A stretch of 42,650 nucleotides of DNA from a virus: positions 1-42,650 of the IMG/VR virus record IMGVR_UViG_3300036852_000135. One strand, 5' to 3'. This document shows positions 1 to 8,274 of this stretch, piece after piece. Under the pieces are notes generated by a model. That model saw only the letters and a list, made by a program, of their open reading frames with translations, searched no databases and was not told where the DNA came from. A program made the translations under genes and the position numbers. How positions within the stretch are numbered: the first letter of the stretch is position 1; the number at the start of each line of letters is the position of its first letter.

Positions 1-778
1 TAGCGCAAGCGTCTCGCCCAGCGGGTCGGAATCACCTAGCATAAGCCCGTCAGTTAGTGTGAGCCCAAGCGTATCACCCAGTTCGTCAGCATCTCCCAGT
101 GCAGGTGCTGAAGGTAATTTCGCTATGTGGATGGAGGGTGAAGACTTGACGGGCACGCTGTCTGCTAACGATCCAGTAGACACGTGGCTTAATACCGGAA
201 ACGGCGGAACGGGCTATGACTTGATTAAGATTGCCACTGATACCACTCGTCCGCTCTATAAGACCGCCAGTGGGCCAAATGGATTGCCTTACGTCGAGTC
301 TAACCGTAGCAGTTTCCAGACACTGAAAGTGCGCACGGCCAGTGGAATGCTGGCGACCGCGTCAACCTTGGTCATGGTAATCAACCCGCAATCGTTGGCC
401 TCCAGTTATGACTGCGCCTTCCTGAGCGGAAAGAACGGTCTGTATTTAAAGCTAGGTGGCTCTAACTGGGGATCTTACATGGAAGGCGATGTGGATTCAG
501 GCGCAGCGCTGTCCACCGGCACATGGTATGTGCTGGCTATTGTCATGCGGGCGTTTAATGACATCGATTTCTACACCGGGCTATCAAAGGTGACGCGAAC
601 AAACGGCAACAACTATCACAACAGCCCGCTAATACAAACCATTTTCTCCAGTGGGAACGCAGAGCAGTGGTCGTCGGTTAAGTGCGCGATGGTAGGGTGG
701 GACGATACGACGTATGACGAGACAGCCATGGACGCGATTATCAATGCGCTAGGGACTAAGTACGGGGTCAGCGTATGA
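1..778 (+). CDS. Ser-Pro repeat protein with C-terminal LamG-like domain, 5' partial
   Basis: The reading frame is open from base 2, so the gene begins outside the window. The first 35 or so residues are Ser-Pro repeats of the SPSxSx type, like those in the gene at 34228-37314. The remaining roughly 220 residues look like a concanavalin/LamG-type beta-sandwich: many alternating hydrophobic strands, a GTWYVLAIVMR strand typical of such domains, and no catalytic motif that I can see. A GTG at 59 could be read as a start, but the repeat continues upstream of it, so it is internal. The stop overlaps the next start as ATGA, which suggests translational coupling. The likely role is a virion adhesin or tail-associated protein (inferred from domain type and neighbour). 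Confidence 0.8.
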   Translation, partial: SASVSPSGSESPSISPSVSVSPSVSPSSSASPSAGAEGNFAMWMEGEDLTGTLSANDPVDTWLNTGNGGTGYDLIKIATDTTRPLYKTASGPNGLPYVESNRSSFQTLKVRTASGMLATASTLVMVINPQSLASSYDCAFLSGKNGLYLKLGGSNWGSYMEGDVDSGAALSTGTWYVLAIVMRAFNDIDFYTGLSKVTRTNGNNYHNSPLIQTIFSSGNAEQWSSVKCAMVGWDDTTYDETAMDAIINALGTKYGVSV

Positions 779-2931
779 GCTACGAATCTCTCAAGCTGGC
801 CGCCAACCCCGCTCTCTACTGGCGGCTCGATATGGTTGGCGTGGCTGCGGATGGCGATGTAGTACCCGACATCTCCGGCAACAGCATGGACGGCGAGCTA
901 CGTCTCCTGCCCGGCGTCCCACCCTACGGCCTGACCTCACCGATTGAGTCCGACGCCTCCAGCAAAGCCATACTCATCCAAAACACGCCGCTCGATGGCA
1001 CGCAATCGTTTGTGGAGAGGGACTCCGACCCGGTGATTGAAGTTACCGACGACTTCACGCTGGAAGGCTGGTTTGCGGTGTCTATTGGCACGGTGGCTAA
1101 TGCTGCGGCGCTGGTCTACAAGCGGGCATCGTTTGGCGGGGACAGGTGTTTTACCATTCGAGTGGACACAGCAGGCCGCTTCGTCGGCGAAATCCGCGAT
1201 TCAGCCAACGCTACATGGACAGTCGCCACCCCACAATCACTCACCTATGACCAGTGGTACTACGTGGTGCTCGTACGGCTGGGAAACGCGCTGGCTATCT
1301 ACGTGGATGGCACCCTGCGAGCCACAGCGACTATCACCAGCGGCCTGCCCACGCTGAACGAGCCCGGTAAGTTCCAACTCGCTGGCCAAATTTCCGGCGA
1401 CTACCAGTACCGGGCTGATGAGGTGGCGTTGACTCTCAGCGGCCTGAGCGGGGCTACGATATTTGCTCAATACGAAGCAGCCTTCAACACCCTGAACATG
1501 TTTGGCCAGTGCGACATCCGCACGTCGGCGGTCATCAGGGCGAGTGACGAGCCGGACCCGGTCGCGTACCCGTTCAGGCACAATTGGGAGCAGCCGGTTG
1601 TGGAGCGCCTCAGGTGGAAGTCGTCAGTGTTCAAGCCAATAGACGGGGCGACGGAGTTGCGACGCCAGCGTAGTGCACCCCGCCGCCAAGTGGAGTACCG
1701 GCACTTGCTATATAACGAGCAACTCAGCCGACGGTTCACAGCGCGCGCGTTTGGTGGTCGCACGTCGATAGTGCAGTTTGAGCCCGACAAGGTGCGGGTG
1801 GGTGACTTGTTAGCCGGGGCTACCTCAGCCAGCGCAGACTTCGCGCTCATGGACTTCGAAGTAGGCCAGTATGCTTACGTCTGGGCTGATGACGACACTT
1901 ACGAGGTGGTAACGCTCAGCGTGGTGGGTGATAGTGGGGTGGAGTGGGAGGAGCCGCTAACGCGCAACTACACACGGCCATGGCTCAAACCTGCCCGTGT
2001 GGCCCGCATCCCGCAATCCCAACAAATGGACGGGGAGACCGACACGGTTGGGGTGGCGTCCACGCAGTACGACTACATCGAGTCAGACGAGCCGCTCAAC
2101 CCCCGCCGCATCATCCCGTACACACCCACCCTGCTATACCGGGATCGGGACTGCTGGGACTTGCGCGAGTGGCAGGGGCACGATTACTCGGAGATTCCAG
2201 CACACGAGTGGGTGGCAGATCGCTCGCAACTAGACGAGTCAACCGGGGTGGTGGCCACTAAGACCTACCGCTGGGGTGCGGAACAGGTGCAACCGTGGAA
2301 TATGAACCTGCAAGGGCGCGTGATGATCGCTAAGTATCTGGGTTGGCTGTATGAACGTAGCGGCCAAGCGTCTCCGTTCTGGTTCCCGACCTTCAGGCAG
2401 GACTTGAAGCCGTTGGCCGTCAGCGGGAATGTGCTCCAAGTCGAAGGTCACGACTATACTAACTTGTACGCCAGCGCTGACAATCGGCTGGACCTCGCTT
2501 TCGTCTACTTCGACAACACCTACGCGCTACGTCGCATACTCTCGGCTAACGTGGACGTTGACAACGATGCCTTGGAGTTGGATGCTGTGGTGCCCACGCT
2601 GGCCAACCTGCGCTGGCTGAGCTTCCTACGGCGGGTGATCCTAACCAGCGACGATCTTGAACTGGCCTGGGAAACCGACAACGTGGTGCGGGTAGCTTTC
2701 GCAGTCACCGACGCGCCACTTGACTGGGAAGCTGGGTCACCAAGCCCAAGCCCGTCACCGTCCTTGTCCACCTCCCGCTCACCGTCACCTAGTGGCAGCG
2801 CATCTGGGTCAGGCTCACCGTCGGGTTCACAATCGCCTTCCACGTCTACCAGCCCCTCGGTGTCGCCTTCAGGCTCAACCAGCCCGTCCGCGTCAACCTC
2901 GCCGTCGTCGAGCGCCAGCCCCTCTACGTAA
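775..2931 (+). CDS. Tail or baseplate-like protein with N-terminal LamG-like domain and C-terminal Ser-Pro repeat
   Basis: This 718-residue protein has three parts. Residues 1-240 are a LamG/concanavalin-like domain, with FTLEGWF and YYVVLVRLGNALAIYVDG strands. Residues 245-660 resemble a domain found in phage minor tail or baseplate proteins, with a SPFWFPTFRQDL motif and a closing LRWLSFLRRVIL...D.LELAWETD segment. Residues 668-718 are Ser-Pro repeats. The gene is coupled to the preceding one by an ATGA overlap. Its last 8 bases overlap the end of the convergent gene at 2924-4471, leaving no room for a conventional intergenic terminator. I infer a structural role in host attachment. The exact tail position is unknown. 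Confidence 0.8.
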   Translation: MSYESLKLAANPALYWRLDMVGVAADGDVVPDISGNSMDGELRLLPGVPPYGLTSPIESDASSKAILIQNTPLDGTQSFVERDSDPVIEVTDDFTLEGWFAVSIGTVANAAALVYKRASFGGDRCFTIRVDTAGRFVGEIRDSANATWTVATPQSLTYDQWYYVVLVRLGNALAIYVDGTLRATATITSGLPTLNEPGKFQLAGQISGDYQYRADEVALTLSGLSGATIFAQYEAAFNTLNMFGQCDIRTSAVIRASDEPDPVAYPFRHNWEQPVVERLRWKSSVFKPIDGATELRRQRSAPRRQVEYRHLLYNEQLSRRFTARAFGGRTSIVQFEPDKVRVGDLLAGATSASADFALMDFEVGQYAYVWADDDTYEVVTLSVVGDSGVEWEEPLTRNYTRPWLKPARVARIPQSQQMDGETDTVGVASTQYDYIESDEPLNPRRIIPYTPTLLYRDRDCWDLREWQGHDYSEIPAHEWVADRSQLDESTGVVATKTYRWGAEQVQPWNMNLQGRVMIAKYLGWLYERSGQASPFWFPTFRQDLKPLAVSGNVLQVEGHDYTNLYASADNRLDLAFVYFDNTYALRRILSANVDVDNDALELDAVVPTLANLRWLSFLRRVILTSDDLELAWETDNVVRVAFAVTDAPLDWEAGSPSPSPSPSLSTSRSPSPSGSASGSGSPSGSQSPSTSTSPSVSPSGSTSPSASTSPSSSASPST

Positions 2932-4471
2932 CGTTGACTCGTGTTACCACTGACCCGCAACCTGACTGAAACGTGATTGTGCGCGATTGCCGCTTGACTC
3001 GGACGCGGAAGCTGACCACGGCGCTGGTGCCGCTCACCGTCTTGCTCAACGGCGTCACAGTCACCTGCCCATCGCTCCCCAGCACGTCGATAGTCACAGT
3101 GGTTGAATTGCTCACAGTCAGACTAATCTGCCCCTCGCTATTACGTGGGATGGTGACTGAGGCGGGGCCGGTAATAGAGCAGGGTGGCGTAGGTTGAGGC
3201 GGGACCGGGGTCGGCTGCAGTGGAACTGGCGTCACACTGCTACCCACCAGCGCCGGATACGTCAACGACGACCTGAACGCCTGCGGGTAGCACTTGGGCG
3301 TAGAAGGTGCGTCGGCGTAGCACTTAAACCCATCGCCACCTCCAAAGCACGCGTCCTGTATCTCATCGCCCTGGGTTTTATACTTGGCGTCTCCAGTCAG
3401 GTGGTATGCGTAGCCAAAGCCGTGCAGCACCATCGTCGCGTACTGGCGAGCTTCACGCACCAGATCGACGGAGCCACCCTCGGTATTCGCCGTCTCAGAC
3501 GGCATGCTCAGCACACCAGCAGGATTGTGCCCTGCGTCACGGCAACCCAGCGGTTGCTCACACGCCAGTGGATGCGCGTCGTCTCCCCCACCCCAGCGGT
3601 TGGCGTACCCGCGCCAGGTGATGCCGGGCTTATCTGCCACCGCATCACGACGATAGATGGTGGACAGGTGGTCAACGGCCCTAGTAATCGCGGTTGCTAT
3701 GGTTGTGTCTCCCAGCAGCCGGTGCGCATATGCCATGCCCTCCAGCAGCAACCCGGTCATCAGCGGCTGTTCAGTATTCCACAACGACAGCCCACTACCC
3801 GCATAATTGGGATGATAGTAGCGGAAACTGCCATCAGCCCACTGGCGCGGGATGATTAGCTCGGTGAGGGTGCGAGTGCATAATGCCTGGAATTCAGTGC
3901 GTACCGTAGCGTCGGGGTGCGCCTTGGCAAGTATCGCCGCGTACTGCAACGTGTAGCCCAACTCACGCACATCCCACATGAACAGCTTCAGTGATGCCTC
4001 ATTACCACCCGGCACCGCGCTGGGGCGTTCGATATGGTCAACGATCCATTGCTTAGCTTGAAAGCGAGTATAGCTCACAATCCACGGCCAGTACTCGGGC
4101 TTACCATCCAACGCACGCAGCATTAGCCCGGCTAGCGCCACATCCTTCGGGTTGATGCGCGTGGGGTCAGTCTGCGTGCCGGATTCAATACCCGGCCGGG
4201 TCCACCACGAGTCAACACACTTGCGAAACAGGGTCAGGAACTCGGCCTCACCAGTACGAGCTGCCTGAATCGCCAGCACCTTACCCAAGTCGTAATAGTA
4301 GTAGTTATTGCAAACCCACCAGTTGGCCGGGTCGTAGGCTGGCGGGTACGCACGTCCACGCTCCAACCCAAGGTCGTAAGCCACCTGATCAGCCCAAGGG
4401 TAAGGGTGCGTCCCATGCGCACCGAGCGGTCCAATGATAAACTCAACTTCCGACGATAAACTAACTGGCAC
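2924..4471 (-). CDS. Alpha/alpha-barrel (six-hairpin glycosidase or lyase-like) protein with C-terminal Ig-like domain
   Basis: This 515-residue protein starts at GTG 4471, behind GAAAGGACGCCAC. Residues 1-380 are helical and rich in Trp, Tyr and His, with repeated helix pairs typical of six-hairpin glycosidases and polysaccharide lyases (NNYYYYDLGKVLAIQAARTG; MWDVRELGYTLQYAAILAKAH). A Pro/Thr-rich linker (PVPLQPTPVPPQPTPP) follows, then about 85 residues of Ig-like beta-sandwich. There is no signal peptide. It is the last gene of the lysis transcript and converges on the tail genes. It may be a capsule or polysaccharide depolymerase or another carbohydrate-binding protein. I could not assign catalytic residues. 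Confidence 0.7.
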   Translation of the reverse strand: MPVSLSSEVEFIIGPLGAHGTHPYPWADQVAYDLGLERGRAYPPAYDPANWWVCNNYYYYDLGKVLAIQAARTGEAEFLTLFRKCVDSWWTRPGIESGTQTDPTRINPKDVALAGLMLRALDGKPEYWPWIVSYTRFQAKQWIVDHIERPSAVPGGNEASLKLFMWDVRELGYTLQYAAILAKAHPDATVRTEFQALCTRTLTELIIPRQWADGSFRYYHPNYAGSGLSLWNTEQPLMTGLLLEGMAYAHRLLGDTTIATAITRAVDHLSTIYRRDAVADKPGITWRGYANRWGGGDDAHPLACEQPLGCRDAGHNPAGVLSMPSETANTEGGSVDLVREARQYATMVLHGFGYAYHLTGDAKYKTQGDEIQDACFGGGDGFKCYADAPSTPKCYPQAFRSSLTYPALVGSSVTPVPLQPTPVPPQPTPPCSITGPASVTIPRNSEGQISLTVSNSTTVTIDVLGSDGQVTVTPLSKTVSGTSAVVSFRVRVKRQSRTITFQSGCGSVVTRVNVT

Positions 4472-4484
4472 GTGGCGTCCTTTC

Positions 4485-4988
4485 TCAGGTTGACTTCTCA
4501 GCTTCCAATTCCTGCAACATCATAATCACGTCGGCTATAGTTGGCGGCAGGTCTTTTAACTCCACCCCCAGCTTGGTAGCTGCATGCAGTCGAGCGATGA
4601 ATTGTTCGTTCAGTCGGATCGTTATCTGAGCCTGTTGCAAATCAGCCTGTAAGTTACGGTTCTCGCTGGTTAGTTCCATGCATCGACTTTCAATGTCTAC
4701 CAGCTTGTCTTCGGTGTTGGCCAGCTTATCCCTGAGCGCGTCGACTCGGTCTTGCGCCTCTACTAGCGACTGGGTATAGCGAATGACCGCGTCGCCTTCA
4801 GCCACCCTTGTGCGCACCCGAATTTCAGTTGTACTTGCATCAGCTTGAGTAATTTCCGCGCGTCGTTGCCTTCTCGCCAGCCAACCGGTGACCAGCGCGG
4901 TAGTAAGCGAGCTTCCAAGGACTGCTGCAACCAGATAGAAGACAATAGCACGCCAGTTGGCGAGGGGTAGAGGAACGTCTTGCAGCAT
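4485..4988 (-). CDS. Membrane-anchored coiled-coil protein, inner-spanin-like
   Basis: The product is 167 residues. Residues 12-35 form one hydrophobic helix (IVFYLVAAVLGSSLTTALVTGW), followed by RRQRR and then about 100 residues of heptad-like coiled coil (DALRDKLANTEDKLVDIESRCMEL). One N-terminal anchor plus a long periplasmic-type coiled coil is the architecture of Rz-type inner spanins, and the gene sits in the lysis transcript. Spanins diverge too much for motif-level proof. The protein could instead be a generic membrane scaffold. A similar, smaller anchored coiled coil is encoded at 5641-6003. Confidence 0.6.
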   Translation of the reverse strand: MLQDVPLPLANWRAIVFYLVAAVLGSSLTTALVTGWLARRQRRAEITQADASTTEIRVRTRVAEGDAVIRYTQSLVEAQDRVDALRDKLANTEDKLVDIESRCMELTSENRNLQADLQQAQITIRLNEQFIARLHAATKLGVELKDLPPTIADVIMMLQELEAEKST

Positions 4989-4992
4989 GGGA

Positions 4993-5418
4993 TCATACCG
5001 CTACAGGGTCTTTAGTGTGTTCGATCAACTGTTCGATACGCTCACCCAGCGCTTCAAACTCATCACGTGGCACGGCCACAAAAGGCAGGACGACCCCGCG
5101 CCTGTACCACTGGGCTTCCTCGCTCAGCGGTACATCGCCGGGCTTGTAACTGCAAGTCTCCTCAGGTGCGGCAGCATTGAACGGAATGGGTTTGACTGCG
5201 CCGCCGGGACACGAAGCCACCCAGCGGGCAAGTACCGGGTCGTCGAATACGCCGCGGTACTCGATTGATGCGTAGCAGCGTCCATCGTAATCCCGGCACG
5301 CAAACCCACGCCACTGAAAATAGCGGCGCAATAACCAGCGCAGCCACCGCCAGGGCTCCACGTCCTCCAGTGGCTTGCGCTGGGTTACCAGATACATGTC
5401 CCGGACTTGCGCTGTCAT
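4993..5418 (-). CDS. Hypothetical protein, lysis region
   Basis: This 141-residue protein has no family that I recognise. The N-terminal half is rich in Trp and Arg (WRWLRWLLRRYFQWRGF), and there are four Cys residues spread through the middle. The ATG at 5418 has no clear ribosome site. A second ATG seven codons downstream (5397) has CCGGGAC before it, so the start is uncertain. It ends 4 bases before the membrane coiled-coil gene at 4988, so the two are probably co-translated. Confidence 0.6.
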   Translation of the reverse strand: MTAQVRDMYLVTQRKPLEDVEPWRWLRWLLRRYFQWRGFACRDYDGRCYASIEYRGVFDDPVLARWVASCPGGAVKPIPFNAAAPEETCSYKPGDVPLSEEAQWYRRGVVLPFVAVPRDEFEALGERIEQLIEHTKDPVAV

Positions 5419-5462
5419 GTTATATTAGGCAGAGCCGCTGAAAGCACTGAACTTAACGACAC

Positions 5463-5618
5463 CTAGCCGCCGCTCTTAGGAGATCCTGGGTCCTCAGGGA
5501 TTCCAACTTCATCTGGCTGTGGTTCGTCCTGTGGCTGCCGCGCTGGCGCTGGCTGCGCAGGCGGCGTCGGATGCTCAGGAGTCGTTGGTGAATCAGGGTT
5601 GTCATATTCGTTGTCCAT
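5463..5618 (-). CDS. Small Pro-rich acidic protein
   Basis: This 51-residue protein is almost entirely Pro, Asp, Glu and Gln (TTPEHPTPPAQPAPARQP). The start at 5618 is chosen because GAGGAGG lies 6 bases upstream. The frame is open further upstream but has no such site, and extension would overlap the neighbour at 5641. It is low-complexity and probably disordered. No function can be assigned. Confidence 0.6.
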   Translation of the reverse strand: MDNEYDNPDSPTTPEHPTPPAQPAPARQPQDEPQPDEVGIPEDPGSPKSGG

Positions 5619-5640
5619 GTGGGTTGCCTCCTCTAGGTTC

Positions 5641-6003
5641 CTAATCGTCCTTAACCTGCCGCTTAATCTCAATGATTGCTTCACTAAGCTGCCGCTGCTT
5701 CTCTTGTACGCTGAGTTCAAATTGCATAGCTAGCTGATTTAGCTTTACCTGAATCTGTCGCCGCTCACTCGCTGCTTCCACTCGCTCAGGCTCTCGAATG
5801 CGTCGGTCATAGTCAATAAGCGCATCCTTAACCACCTTGCCAATAGTCGCTTCCCAGTAGGCTGGCGACTTGTCACCTGAGCGCCCGTTGCCATTACTGG
5901 CCAGCCCACGCTTCGTATCTCGCCACCGTAACAACTCGCGCCCTATGAGCACCACCAGCGCGGTCACTACCAGCCAATCCTTGATTGTTGAAGCGTCGGG
6001 CAT
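5641..6003 (-). CDS. Small membrane-anchored coiled-coil protein
   Basis: This 120-residue protein has one hydrophobic segment at residues 9-22 (WLVVTALVVLIG) and then a charged, helical C-terminal half with a coiled-coil run at about 75-118. It lies in the lysis cassette between a lipoprotein-like gene and a Pro-rich gene. By architecture it could be an inner-spanin subunit paired with the lipoprotein at 6012-6542. That pairing is inference from order alone. Confidence 0.6.
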   Translation of the reverse strand: MPDASTIKDWLVVTALVVLIGRELLRWRDTKRGLASNGNGRSGDKSPAYWEATIGKVVKDALIDYDRRIREPERVEAASERRQIQVKLNQLAMQFELSVQEKQRQLSEAIIEIKRQVKDD

Positions 6004-6011
6004 TCATGCGG

Positions 6012-6542
6012 CTACCTTGTTTCGACGACGGTGACATCGGGGTGCGCGCGACAGTAGGACATCTTGCGATACTGGCCTGATTGCGCGTCACGACAAGCCC
6101 AGACCTTCTGCTTGTTGAATCTTGGGATCACGTGGTTGGCACCTAGTCGCCCGCTTGCAGTGCGCTCAACGTGATTGGCGATGTAGTGAAGGGCGACGTT
6201 GGCAATCCCTAAGCTAACAATAACCAGCGTGCGAGTGTGCTGGTTGGTAATCAACTCTGACTCAGCCGCCAGTGCGTTGAACGCGGTGATCAGGGACGAG
6301 GTTAGCGCCACTGTATCGGCATCCTGGTTGTTCTCAAACGAGGTGACGAGTTGGTTGGCAATGCTAATAGCTTGCGTCAGCTTGGCCGTACTCACGCCAG
6401 CCTGTTGTAACAGTGGCGAGATGTCATTTAGCGCGCTGACCACATCCCTGGCCGCACCCAGCATCGACTGCCGTGAGCATGCGAACCCGTAGGTAGTATA
6501 GATGAGCGCCATCGCTAAACCAATCGCTGTTAATCGTCGCAT
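6012..6542 (-). CDS. Putative exported lipoprotein, lysis region
   Basis: The product is 176 residues. The start at ATG 6542 is supported by AAGGAGA upstream. An alternative ATG at 6578 would overlap the protease gene. The N-terminus is a signal-like MRR plus hydrophobic stretch ending at GFAC near residue 22, a poor but possible lipobox. The body is helical (ALNDISPLLQQAG, SSLITAFNALAAESELI). It could be an outer-membrane spanin partner or a simple exported protein. The lipoprotein call is weak. Confidence 0.55.
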   Translation of the reverse strand: MRRLTAIGLAMALIYTTYGFACSRQSMLGAARDVVSALNDISPLLQQAGVSTAKLTQAISIANQLVTSFENNQDADTVALTSSLITAFNALAAESELITNQHTRTLVIVSLGIANVALHYIANHVERTASGRLGANHVIPRFNKQKVWACRDAQSGQYRKMSYCRAHPDVTVVETR

Positions 6543-6553
6543 AAGCTGTCTCC

Positions 6554-7312
6554 TTAGGTTACCGCTTCTACACGCCAAAAGTCATTGGCTAAGCCTGCGT
6601 TAGCTATGTACGCATACGGCAGCCAGAATACTCCCTGCGCACCCTCCCCCTCACCCCATGAGTTGGGGCAGCGAAACCGTTGCAAGTCATCGTCGTAGCC
6701 GTTGCAGTAGATAAGATGGCCACCCTCGTAAGTCTCACTCGTCTTGGGCATCGGGGTCATGCCGTCGTCGCTGGTATCGTAGAACGATGAGTAGACATCC
6801 ACGCCGACTAAGAAGGGCAGGCGCTGGGCCAGTGAGTACTTCAGGTGGTGCAGGTTGTCATTGGCTAGCATGCGCACGTAGCGGCCTTCGATTACCTTGT
6901 GCTGCTTAGCCTTAGCCAGCAACTCCTGTGGCGGGCGGGCATTGAGGGTATCAGGCAGTAACGGCCAATCTACCTCACTAACCACCCCGTTTGAGATCAT
7001 CGACTGCATCACGTCCCGAGGCATGGCTCCCTCGTCTTCATTCTCCCAACCCAGCCGGGGCACGTGACGGCCAAACCAGTAGTTGAAGGCTGGGGAGAGG
7101 GCGAAGTCGGGTAGGCCCAGCAGACGCAGGGTGTAGCGGTACAACGATGCTGTGGCGTGGCCCGTGCAGGAGTTAGTTGGGCCCTGGTCAAGAATCGGCG
7201 GGGTCCACAGCTCAACACGATGTGGCAATTGCGCAGCCGGAGCCTCAAACCGATGGTCCTGCGGGTGACGGATGTCACGTTGCCAGCCTAGTCCTCGTCG
7301 TCGCTTGGTCAC
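6554..7312 (-). CDS. Papain-like (C1-family) cysteine protease
   Basis: This 252-residue protein has the papain catalytic triad in order. The oxyanion Gln and nucleophile are in DQGPTNSCTGHA (Gln43, Cys49), the His is in EGGHLIYCNGYD (His199), and the Asn is in PNSWGEG (Asn217). The start is GTG 7312 with TAAGGAG upstream. There is no signal peptide. It sits immediately downstream of the holin gene. C1 proteases are uncommon in phage lysis cassettes. The target could be host or virion protein, or crosslinked peptides of the wall. The family is secure and the role is not. Confidence 0.85.
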   Translation of the reverse strand: MTKRRRGLGWQRDIRHPQDHRFEAPAAQLPHRVELWTPPILDQGPTNSCTGHATASLYRYTLRLLGLPDFALSPAFNYWFGRHVPRLGWENEDEGAMPRDVMQSMISNGVVSEVDWPLLPDTLNARPPQELLAKAKQHKVIEGRYVRMLANDNLHHLKYSLAQRLPFLVGVDVYSSFYDTSDDGMTPMPKTSETYEGGHLIYCNGYDDDLQRFRCPNSWGEGEGAQGVFWLPYAYIANAGLANDFWRVEAVT

Positions 7313-7317
7313 AAGGA

Positions 7318-7632
7318 TTACTCCTTAGTAGTGGGACTACTGCCTGCGCCTCCTGCTGGTGGCGGAGTCGCACTGGCTAACGATGAAGCCGCAGCACGGG
7401 TAAAACCAAACACGCCTGCTGCCGAGGTAGCCACGGCGATGAAGCCAGCAAAGTACATAAAGGAATTCCCGCGACTGAAGTCACCCGTTGACCATCCCCA
7501 GAAGGCTACGCCAATGGCTGACAGCAAAAGCACTGACACCGGGCCATACTTGTCCGGCACAAAACCCCACTTAGCTAGCTGGGTAAGGGCAACAACCGCT
7601 GCAGATACCGTGATAATTGCCTGTCCATCCAT
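7318..7632 (-). CDS. Holin-like three-helix membrane protein
   Basis: This 104-residue protein has three hydrophobic segments at about residues 5-24, 32-50 and 57-78, and a short hydrophilic, Pro/Ser/Thr-rich C-terminal tail. The size and topology match class I holins, and it lies directly after the two endolysin genes in the transcript. GAAGGAG precedes the ATG. It would form inner-membrane lesions that release the endolysins. No sequence family name is claimed. Confidence 0.75.
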   Translation of the reverse strand: MDGQAIITVSAAVVALTQLAKWGFVPDKYGPVSVLLLSAIGVAFWGWSTGDFSRGNSFMYFAGFIAVATSAAGVFGFTRAAASSLASATPPPAGGAGSSPTTKE

Positions 7633-7662
7633 GTAGGTCTCCTTCAGGTTGGTATGCCGTCG

Positions 7663-7680
7663 TTCTCGCTAGACCGAGAA
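7663..7680 (-). terminator. Hairpin between the endolysin and holin genes
   Basis: TTCTCG and CGAGAA form a perfect 6-bp stem around the 6-base loop CTAGAC, in the gap between the transglycosylase stop (7726) and the holin ribosome site. No U-tract follows, so it may be an mRNA stability or attenuation element rather than a true terminator. Confidence 0.35.
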
Positions 7681-7725
7681 GTCAGCTTGGGGCCGTCTAG
7701 CTTCCCCTTACCGCACTGCGACGGC

Positions 7726-8274
7726 TCATGTTAGGTAGCTTTGAAAGAACTCGATAAACAATGGCTCATATTTGCGCCAATCGGCTAACCGATGAGGTTG
7801 CGCCACAGGCCCAGTATAGCGCACAACACGGGTTTCGTCGTCACCTTTCGTAGCGAGCAGGCGGCGAAGGCCACAGCGGGCATGGGCGATGACGTTGCCA
7901 TCAAACGGAACGTTGACCAAGGTGCCCCACACGTCATGCCAAACCAACCCAGTAGTGTCCAACTCTCCCTGCCAGACCATTCGGTGGGTCCACTGTACGT
8001 TCATCTGCAGAAACCCCACGTCGTAATGCCATGGCGAACTAGGTTGGCCGTTAGTATTAGGCCGAGTGTCAAAGTTGAAGCACGACTCATTCATCCACGT
8101 GATTGCCAGCATGGCCATCAGCGTGACCCGACGCTTAACTGGGTGACGCTCCTCCAGCACGGCGGCGATGATAGCTTCAGCAGCATCTTCATTTAGATCA
8201 CCCCACTTGCCGTACTGGTCATGGACGATCTGCCAGAGGTTGCCAATGTCTTTGCAGGTGTCGAACTTGCTCAT
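7726..8274 (-). CDS. Lytic transglycosylase or muramidase-like endolysin
   Basis: This 182-residue protein starts at ATG 8274, which overlaps the stop of the amidase gene as ATGA. Residues 55-92 carry an SLT/goose-lysozyme-like core: a catalytic-type Glu63 in AITWMNESCFN, followed by YDVGFLQMN at 85-92, matching the ES...GLxQ pattern. There is no signal peptide, so export would depend on the holin. Together with the adjacent amidase it gives the phage two separate wall-cutting activities. The family call rests on short motifs. Confidence 0.65.
   Translation of the reverse strand: MSKFDTCKDIGNLWQIVHDQYGKWGDLNEDAAEAIIAAVLEERHPVKRRVTLMAMLAITWMNESCFNFDTRPNTNGQPSSPWHYDVGFLQMNVQWTHRMVWQGELDTTGLVWHDVWGTLVNVPFDGNVIAHARCGLRRLLATKGDDETRVVRYTGPVAQPHRLADWRKYEPLFIEFFQSYLT

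Noticed and set aside
3194-3859. Plus-strand frame of 221 codons
   Set aside because: It lies inside the alpha/alpha-barrel gene on the other strand and has shuffled, Arg-rich composition.
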